IMG/VR virus record: IMGVR_UViG_3300044641_003556
Location: 1-27,949 of that record
Reading direction: 5' to 3' (one strand)
DNA from: a virus
Length of the DNA stretch: 27,949 bases
Within the stretch, counting starts at the first letter, position 1; the number at the start of each line of letters is the position of its first letter. Below the pieces are notes generated by a model that saw nothing but the letters and a program-made list of their open reading frames with translations, was not told where the DNA came from and ran no database searches. A program made the position numbers and the translations under genes. Of the stretch, positions 21,847-27,949 are shown piece by piece.

Positions 21847-24800
21847 TTATACACAACACTCACTAATAGTTCCACCTGATATAGTAATGAAGTCAAATGT
21901 TGGACTTGCCACCTCACCACAAGTAGGAGGTGCAACACACTGAATATCACTTGTAGCAATAATTACACTACCAACTGTTCCACCAGATATGTATGTAGTT
22001 CCTGTTGAACTATCGCTATAATATGCTATTACATTCATATCAAATGGAGCAGATATTGTACTTCCACTACAACCATCAAAGAACTCTATAAATGTATCTG
22101 TTGTGCTTGCGAAATAACCAGGACAATCAAAGCATTCACCAGGAGCACTTTGTTCCGATGTTATTGTATAACAATATGGTTCTGATGTCGGTGATGGTGT
22201 AATGGTTGGTGTCGGTGTAATGGTTGGTGTCGGTGTATTTGTATTGGTTGGTGTTTGAGTTGGTGTCTCTGTATTAGTAGGGGTTGGAGTTTGTGATGCC
22301 CCCAAAGTTGCTGTCGGGGTTGGTGTTTCAGTATTTGTAGGGGTAGGTGTTGGTGATGCTCCTGATGTTGCTGTCGGGGTCGGTGTCGTAGTATTTGTTG
22401 GTGTTTGAGTTGGAGTTGAAGTATTAGTTGATGTTGGGGTTGGTGATACTCCCGATGTTGATGTAGGGGTAGGTGTTGATGTATTTGTAGGAGTTTGAGT
22501 CGGAGTTTCAGTATTAGTTGGAGTAGGAGTCAGAGTGCTAGTATTAGTTGGAGTATTCGTATTCGTAGGAGTTTGCGTATTAGTCGGAGTAGGAGTCGGA
22601 CTTGCTCCGCAAGTAGTTCCACTATACGCTTGTAATAACCTCCACGTAGTGCTCTGAACGTAAGTCGGTACGATATTATTTACGCAAGTTATTTCTCCCG
22701 TTTCTGTATTCTGAATAGTAATAGATGTATCGTTATTTTGTAATCCTGGATTAGTAGTTCCGAAAGTTATATTATCACCCGTTCCTAATTCTTCTCCTCC
22801 AAAGAAATATTCCTCCTGATTAAATAGATCCTCTTGAACTACATTAAATGCTGTTCTACCAGTACAACCACAATCGGGATAAACCCCAACCAATTCACTA
22901 GTAAATCCTGATGCGATATAATAATGTTGATATGTATTATTTGGATTATAACTTCCAATCTGAACCTGATGACAACCCAACGCATTCAAGTCATCATCAA
23001 ATAAGGTTACATAATTACCAGCATATGCGTATAAGTTATAGTTTAGGTCTGAATTAGAATATAAAGTTGTTCCACTATCACAAGGGATAAGGTCATAATA
23101 TAATACTCTATGAGGTTCATATTCTTTTGTAAGTTTAATCAACTCCAAATCACAGATTGTTGGTTCCAACAAATTAAAGTTGTCTATTTTATTGATTCTA
23201 AAATAGGAGTTGTCTATGAGTATTCTTTCGTTGTATAACAGGTCTTTAACTTCAAGAGGGGTAAGATATATCTTACACTTAAATATCTTATTCTCGGGAC
23301 TTATTAGGTCTTCTATGTAAGGTTTATAATAGATGTCGTATAAGTCAGGTGATATGAATGCGAACTCGGGAGGAGTAATAGTACTTCTGTCCTCGCCATC
23401 AAAGTTTATGTAGTGTGAAAAACCTGAATATGAGAATGGATATGTTGTATATCTGTTGATAATGTTAAACCTGTCCTGTTCGTATAAATCATTATATGAC
23501 TCAAAATACCAATACTTATAAACATCAGCACTTACGAATCCATATACATCATTTGGTAAAGTTGGGCCTCTAAATACAACACGAGGTAATATCTTGAATG
23601 ATACAAATTGTTGTAGTGTCTGACCGCTTGAATCTAATGTTCTAATCTTTGAGAATGATGATAAGGTCAAGTATGCTGGTGGAGCAGGGTTGATTGTAAT
23701 ATCAATCGGAGATGAGAATAAATAACTAAACTTTGTTGTTGCGTTTTTATACTCAAGATTAAGGTTTATTTTATCTGTTCCAAATATCTTGTTTGCTGCG
23801 GTATTGAAGTCCTGATTAGCATAATCTTGGTCTAACTTGAACTCAAAATCCAAAGTTCCATTCACTAATGAAGTGGTCGTAGTAATACTTTTTTGTTGTA
23901 GATTATCTACCTTCGTAGTCCAATCTAAAGTCCTCCCCTTACCAATATAATCTATTATCGGTTCAATAATAAGTGTGTTGGGGATATATGGGTCAGGAAC
24001 AACAATAAGGTTAAAATACCTATTTATTGATGTTATAAAATCAATTTGTTTATAATCATTATCGGGGAACTCCAACGCATAATCTATTGTATCACCTGAT
24101 GGTATAAATCTTAATGGGCTGATGACCTGAAATACAAAGTTTGATGCTGTTGCGTTTGTAAGGGCAAACGTAAAAGTGAACTCGGACTCACCTGTTAAAA
24201 TAAATTGTCTATCAAAAGATATGGTCTCATTAAGACAAAAATTAGTTAGATATAATCCCTCATTACCTTCAACATAAAATAATTCTACAATCGGCCCAAG
24301 CCAGTTTCCGCTTTCATCAAAGATACAATCACCTCCATCAGGTTGAATATCATAAGTAAATCTAAAAGTGTATGTGCCAGCATAAGCCTCTTGTATTACA
24401 AATGAGTTAGTGCCAGCAGAAAAACCTAATGAATTACAAGTTATACCTGTTGATGGGAAAGTATTACCACTACTATCAACATCTGACACATACCTAAAAC
24501 AAGCGGGTATTGCGTTCTTACTATAAACCGAATCATCTAAAAACTTGAGTGGTAAATAATATCTCTCAAAATAAGATGTATTAAAAAAATTGGATTGTAT
24601 CTCATAACCAGCATCTCTTACAATAGACGAATAAAGTTCTTTAATTTGTATGGTTGGCTTGAAATAATAATCTTGTACTGGTGTCCCTGAAAAATCAAAA
24701 TAACCAGTTTGAGCGCTATAAACATTATCAATAATAGGGGCGAACTCCAATAAAGGTGTTGCTAGAAAATTAACAGAGTTAGTATTACCTGAATTATACT

Positions 24801-25338
24801 CATAACCAATATTATACAAACTCCACATCGTCTTACCATTCTGATATGAATAGTTTGTAGTGCCTGTTAAAGGAAATAGGTTATAATCAATATTAGATTG
24901 TTCTATTACCTCTTGTGTAAAGGGGTGAGATAGATGTGATAAGTCAGTTTGTCTCAAAAACTTATCCCCTATGTTTGCTGCCAAATTACCAATCTGATTA
25001 TAGAAGGTGACCTGATATGTAAAATCCTCACCTTGAATAGTCACTCCGTCCAATCTAATATTACCAAATAATATTTCGTATCCATCCCATAACATATTCG
25101 CATCAAACTTATTATTGGGGTTAAAATCTAATGGTGTAGAATTAAGGTTATAAAAATAGTTGAATATGTCGTTATTATTCTTCGTACCAGGTATGGTAAA
25201 TGCTTTAGAATAAGCCGAGTTTTTAGCAGTAATATCACTTATCTCTGCGAAAGAAAAAGACATCAAGATGTCCTCATCATCAAATAGGTCAAGATATTTA
25301 TATGTCCCTGATACTAGTGTCCGTATTTGTAAACTCAT
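21847..25338 (-). CDS. Large tail/baseplate protein with long Pro/Thr linker and C-terminal domain
   Basis: 1163 residues, the longest gene here. The N-terminus ([20 protein letters not shown], then [20 protein letters not shown]) resembles the N-terminus of large tail or baseplate proteins of Bacteroidetes phages. Aromatic-rich beta segments follow to about 770. Residues about 775-910 are a Cys-containing domain, 913-1051 a 139-residue Pro/Thr linker with internal repeats ([20 protein letters not shown] type), and 1052-1163 a Cys-rich domain (CFDCPG, CVAPPTC). It probably forms a tail tip or fibre; the start abuts the next gene upstream without gap. Confidence 0.75.
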   Translation of the reverse strand: MSLQIRTLVSGTYKYLDLFDDEDILMSFSFAEISDITAKNSAYSKAFTIPGTKNNNDIFNYFYNLNSTPLDFNPNNKFDANMLWDGYEILFGNIRLDGVTIQGEDFTYQVTFYNQIGNLAANIGDKFLRQTDLSHLSHPFTQEVIEQSNIDYNLFPLTGTTNYSYQNGKTMWSLYNIGYEYNSGNTNSVNFLATPLLEFAPIIDNVYSAQTGYFDFSGTPVQDYYFKPTIQIKELYSSIVRDAGYEIQSNFFNTSYFERYYLPLKFLDDSVYSKNAIPACFRYVSDVDSSGNTFPSTGITCNSLGFSAGTNSFVIQEAYAGTYTFRFTYDIQPDGGDCIFDESGNWLGPIVELFYVEGNEGLYLTNFCLNETISFDRQFILTGESEFTFTFALTNATASNFVFQVISPLRFIPSGDTIDYALEFPDNDYKQIDFITSINRYFNLIVVPDPYIPNTLIIEPIIDYIGKGRTLDWTTKVDNLQQKSITTTTSLVNGTLDFEFKLDQDYANQDFNTAANKIFGTDKINLNLEYKNATTKFSYLFSSPIDITINPAPPAYLTLSSFSKIRTLDSSGQTLQQFVSFKILPRVVFRGPTLPNDVYGFVSADVYKYWYFESYNDLYEQDRFNIINRYTTYPFSYSGFSHYINFDGEDRSTITPPEFAFISPDLYDIYYKPYIEDLISPENKIFKCKIYLTPLEVKDLLYNERILIDNSYFRINKIDNFNLLEPTICDLELIKLTKEYEPHRVLYYDLIPCDSGTTLYSNSDLNYNLYAYAGNYVTLFDDDLNALGCHQVQIGSYNPNNTYQHYYIASGFTSELVGVYPDCGCTGRTAFNVVQEDLFNQEEYFFGGEELGTGDNITFGTTNPGLQNNDTSITIQNTETGEITCVNNIVPTYVQSTTWRLLQAYSGTTCGASPTPTPTNTQTPTNTNTPTNTSTLTPTPTNTETPTQTPTNTSTPTPTSTSGVSPTPTSTNTSTPTQTPTNTTTPTPTATSGASPTPTPTNTETPTPTATLGASQTPTPTNTETPTQTPTNTNTPTPTITPTPTITPSPTSEPYCYTITSEQSAPGECFDCPGYFASTTDTFIEFFDGCSGSTISAPFDMNVIAYYSDSSTGTTYISGGTVGSVIIATSDIQCVAPPTCGEVASPTFDFITISGGTISECCV
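22186..22602 (-). repeat. Long Pro/Thr-linker coding repeat (large tail gene)
   Basis: 139 codons of alternating Thr and Pro, Asn, Ser, Glu or Gln. Near-identical longer units begin SGVSPTP, SGASPTP and LGASQTP, followed by TNTETPTxT or TNTSTPTQT. It is the longest of the four tracts. On the plus strand it reads as G/T-rich GTTGGTGTT-like DNA, and length variation between related phages is expected. Confidence 0.88.
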
Positions 25339-27015
25339 TTAGTAAGGTAAGTTATATTGTCTGTAAGGTGTTAATTTCAATTCTAATTCATACTGAAATA
25401 CTCTATCATATTTCTGTTGATACTTTTTTACTTCTTTGTTTAATACTTGAACTGGTATTAGATATGGATAAATAAGTGGTTGGTTATTTTCCGGCGTCCA
25501 ATCATCCTCTATTACATATACAGTTGGGGACAAAATCAATTCCTCAATTATATCTACATCATTCTGTTTAACAAAGTTAGATGCCACAGTCATAAACTCA
25601 ATCGCATCTCCATAGTAAGTTGTCTCACTTGAGTCATAACTCTGCATATTCCATATTGTAGAGTTTAATGTTTTTTGAGACCCGTATATCTTCTTACTTG
25701 GGGTCTTGGCATACTGACTTTTCTTAGTGAAGGTGAATGTATCCCATACCCCATTTCTATTGATAAACAAGAAATTAACAGGGTCGTTGAAACATTCCTC
25801 ATCCATCATCTTATATTGGACTATTTCAGATACACCACTACTATAATTTGTATCACAACCTCCACTAGACAAGTATATCGCCACATCACTATTCGTTCTA
25901 AACACGGGGTTCTGTTTCCAATTTACATAGGCTATTCTCTGTCCCAAAAATGAATTATAACCAGTTGGATTTGGGGTGAATGAAATAGGTTGTGAATAGA
26001 TTACATCATAGTTTAATTGTGAGTTTGTGTCTGTCTTCTGTAATATACTTACAGAATTGACGACAGATGAATTATTGAATAACTCATTCTCTCCATACAT
26101 AAACCCTAATACAATAGGACACTTGTAATAATGACTTCTATATCTTGTCTGTATTACTGACCCTCCCAATATAGTCATAGGTTTTGTTTCCTCACCAAAT
26201 GTCCCCATAAATCTACCAGCAATATTGAATGGAATAACTCCACTATTCATAGCGAAGTCATAAACCTTTGTATTCCAAAAGTTATATTGTCCGTTCTTAT
26301 TGAAACCTGAATAGTAATATGTTAATGCTTGGTTGTTTGATACAGCATATCTTTTATTGTCTTGAACGCCAGGCCATACCATCACTCCATAAGGTTGTGT
26401 GGAGGCACTTGCTGGACTTATAGTTTGTCCTGTAAACCCTGAATAAACCCCGTAGTTCGTTGTATCTATGATAATGGTTGTTGTCCCACCTGATGTGTAT
26501 TGAACCCCAAATATTAAACGATATTCATTAACCTGATAGATATTCTCAAACCCTTCATAACCCCCGTTGAAACCATTAGAAAAACTTACAAAGTTGATAG
26601 GTAAATTATTGATTGTTGCCTGTGAGGTTTCTTGGTCTACATTTACTAATGATGAGTTAGTCACGGATACAATATAAGGGTCTGATTCTGCTTCACCAGT
26701 AATGGTGTTGTAAATCATAGACATATTACGAGGATTAGGTTTAACAATATTCCTAATGATTGTCTCCACATTAAAGATACAATTACCATACTGATTTGAG
26801 GGGATTAACAATCTCCCTATTTTACCTGATTCCTGTGTTGTCCCTGTTGTATTAAAAGGCCCTGAATCGTTTTTATACGGGTTCTTATACACATCTACAA
26901 CCAATCTAATATCGGTGTATGCTGAATAACTATTTAATGCTACATTCCAAGTATGGTCGGAGTGTGTCTCCGTAACTGATAATGGGCTCTGTAATATGGT
27001 TAGATTGAAACTCAT
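25339..27015 (-). CDS. Phage tail protein (558 aa), unknown
   Basis: 558 residues, beta-rich and aromatic (Tyr/Asn/Phe/Gly), as in tail proteins. Segments such as SETTYYGDAIEFMTVASNFV and NQPLIYPYLIPVQVLNKEVKK with a basic C-terminal strand (QYELELKLTPYRQYNLPY) recall distal-tail or baseplate components. I cannot name the family. It lies next to the largest tail gene with no gap, one base after the gp10-like gene stop. A role in the tail tip is inferred from context. Confidence 0.65.
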   Translation of the reverse strand: MSFNLTILQSPLSVTETHSDHTWNVALNSYSAYTDIRLVVDVYKNPYKNDSGPFNTTGTTQESGKIGRLLIPSNQYGNCIFNVETIIRNIVKPNPRNMSMIYNTITGEAESDPYIVSVTNSSLVNVDQETSQATINNLPINFVSFSNGFNGGYEGFENIYQVNEYRLIFGVQYTSGGTTTIIIDTTNYGVYSGFTGQTISPASASTQPYGVMVWPGVQDNKRYAVSNNQALTYYYSGFNKNGQYNFWNTKVYDFAMNSGVIPFNIAGRFMGTFGEETKPMTILGGSVIQTRYRSHYYKCPIVLGFMYGENELFNNSSVVNSVSILQKTDTNSQLNYDVIYSQPISFTPNPTGYNSFLGQRIAYVNWKQNPVFRTNSDVAIYLSSGGCDTNYSSGVSEIVQYKMMDEECFNDPVNFLFINRNGVWDTFTFTKKSQYAKTPSKKIYGSQKTLNSTIWNMQSYDSSETTYYGDAIEFMTVASNFVKQNDVDIIEELILSPTVYVIEDDWTPENNQPLIYPYLIPVQVLNKEVKKYQQKYDRVFQYELELKLTPYRQYNLPY

Positions 27016-27016
27016 T

Positions 27017-27568
27017 TTAGTTTGATGGTATTTCTTTATTTATTACGTTGGTTAGGAAGTTTTCAACATCTTCACCTATGGCTTGATATAATTGTTCGTA
27101 TTCATCTCTGAACTCTGCGGGAGGGTTTGCCAATACATCCTCAAAAGTGTCATAGGTCTTATCAAATACATTGGCTGGTCGTATCCCATACTTAAATATA
27201 TTTTTTTGTATTGCGAATGCGAAACTCAAATCTTTTATGAATCTACCTTTTTTATTTCTACCTTTTATTCTTTTTACCTTTATCCACTCCAATAACGCTT
27301 TAATTGGAACCATTCCCCGACCTTTACGTCTTCCCAAATTGACATACTTGAGATAATCCATATAAGTCAATTCCAACATCAATCCATCAGGAGTGTCTTT
27401 GACTTTTGCAGATAAACTATTTAATAACCGACCTGACGCAACCTTATTACCGAGACCCCTTACTTTGGGGTTTCCGTATGGGTATATTTTTTCTTTGAGT
27501 TTATCCTTATAAAACTTTATGAATAAATCACCCAATTCTTTTAGTTGCCGTTCAGATAATTCCCACAT
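27017..27568 (-). CDS. Head-tail joining/tail completion protein (HK97 gp10-like)
   Basis: 183 residues. The middle (YMDYLKYVNLGRRKGRGMVP then ALLEWIKVKRIKGRNKK) matches the pattern of HK97-gp10-like neck or tail-completion proteins (YAKYVEFG... type), with a helical Lys-rich N-terminus. These proteins connect head and tail. It is 12 bases from the upstream gene. The adjacent beta-rich tail gene supports a neck/tail role. A related structural role cannot be excluded. Confidence 0.65.
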   Translation of the reverse strand: MWELSERQLKELGDLFIKFYKDKLKEKIYPYGNPKVRGLGNKVASGRLLNSLSAKVKDTPDGLMLELTYMDYLKYVNLGRRKGRGMVPIKALLEWIKVKRIKGRNKKGRFIKDLSFAFAIQKNIFKYGIRPANVFDKTYDTFEDVLANPPAEFRDEYEQLYQAIGEDVENFLTNVINKEIPSN

Positions 27569-27580
27569 AAATTATTGTAT

Positions 27581-27949
27581 TTAAGGACACGTTCCGAATA
27601 GGGACATTTCGCCGTCATTATCAACTTGGAATATTTCAGATTTGTCAGTTGAACCAAACCATAATGAATTACCAGGATATAAGTTTGCTGGTATAAAAGT
27701 AGGACTAGTGTATATCGGTAATCCGTAAGTTATTGCTGCTTCTTGGAAGGTGGTTATACCCGATTGAGAAACATACACTACACGAGGAGTACAAGTCCCC
27801 GAGCAAATATCGTTTATAGAAGCGAACCCATCAACTCCGTTAGTAGTACATAAACTTATAGTAGAATAAGTAGAAGCGGGGGTCGGAGTAGGAGTTCTCG
27901 TAGTCGTTGGAGTTGGTGTTTGAGTTTCTGTAGCGGTAGGAGTTAATCC
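27581..27949 (-). CDS. C-terminal part of a Pro/Thr-linker virion protein (cut by window edge)
   Basis: An open frame runs from the right edge to a stop at 27581, giving 122 residues; no start is visible, and the GTG at 27778 is only an internal codon. The first about 25 residues are a Pro/Thr linker (TPTATETQTPTPTTTRTPTP), followed by a domain with three Cys (about residues 35-55) and a beta-rich end (SLWFGSTDKSEIFQVDNDGE). It is the fourth protein in the window with this linker and shares its architecture, so it is probably another adhesin or fibre. Confidence 0.75.
   Translation of the reverse strand, partial: GLTPTATETQTPTPTTTRTPTPTPASTYSTISLCTTNGVDGFASINDICSGTCTPRVVYVSQSGITTFQEAAITYGLPIYTSPTFIPANLYPGNSLWFGSTDKSEIFQVDNDGEMSLFGTCP
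27875..27943 (-). repeat. Pro/Thr-linker coding repeat (edge gene)
   Basis: Short low-complexity tract coding TPT-type units in the protein cut by the right edge. It may continue beyond the window. Confidence 0.8.

Noticed and set aside
12619-22602. CRISPR-like array in the repeated tracts
   Set aside because: The repeats are in frame, code Pro/Thr units, and have no uniform repeat and spacer lengths.
27581-27778. A 65-residue gene starting with GTG at 27778
   Set aside because: The frame stays open upstream to the window edge and codes a Pro/Thr linker, so this is the C-terminus of a longer protein.
1-27949. Integrase, attachment site or tRNA genes
   Set aside because: None seen by eye; nothing in the window indicates a temperate lifestyle.

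Overview
The window is part of an AT-rich tailed-bacteriophage (Caudoviricetes) genome. Almost every gene lies on the minus strand, packed with 0-30 base gaps or short overlaps. The hallmark genes are a terminase large subunit cut by the left edge, a small-terminase-like protein, portal, head-tail connector, XkdF-type capsid protease, scaffold-like protein, major capsid protein, tape measure and several very large tail or adhesin proteins. A tape measure implies a long tail; I see no sheath gene, so a siphovirus-like virion is the simplest reading. Weak Shine-Dalgarno sequences, AT-rich leaders (AAAAATATG-like) and the structural protein types suggest a Bacteroidetes host such as a flavobacterium. 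That host call is inference.

Layout in transcription order (right to left). 27949-7569 is the virion operon: C-terminus of a Pro-Thr-linker protein, gp10-like connector, three very large tail/adhesin genes (one with a propeller), a 43-residue ORF, tape measure, capsid protease, scaffold, major capsid, a small structural protein, a lectin-like protein, portal, connector, a membrane/coiled-coil protein, a Cys-repeat protein, and a seven-bladed propeller. It ends at a strong stem-loop near 7425-7461. 7361-6965 is a two-gene unit with its own promoter-like element, ended by a textbook intrinsic terminator at 6880-6910. 6485-6907 is the only plus-strand gene, a triple CxxC zinc-ribbon protein. 6302-1 is a third leftward block: a winged-helix replication-initiator-like gene with iteron-like repeats inside it, small unknowns, a winged-helix regulator, a sigma-like factor, two tandem HNH endonuclease genes, a Cys protein, small terminase, two DNA methyltransferases (one fused to a NUMOD-like domain), a 50-residue basic protein and the terminase large subunit.

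The virion genes build the capsid and tail. Four gene products in the window share Pro/Thr-rich linkers that join virion-anchoring parts to variable domains, and two carry DUF5122/delta-60 beta-propeller repeats; these are the likely host-recognition parts. The left block combines replication initiation, transcription control, DNA methylation, homing endonucleases and packaging. The observations most worth follow-up are the iteron-like array inside the initiator-like gene, the promoter-like motif shared by two leftward units, the structured leader at 6303-6405, the NUMOD-methyltransferase fusion with an altered SAM motif, and the modular Pro/Thr adhesins.
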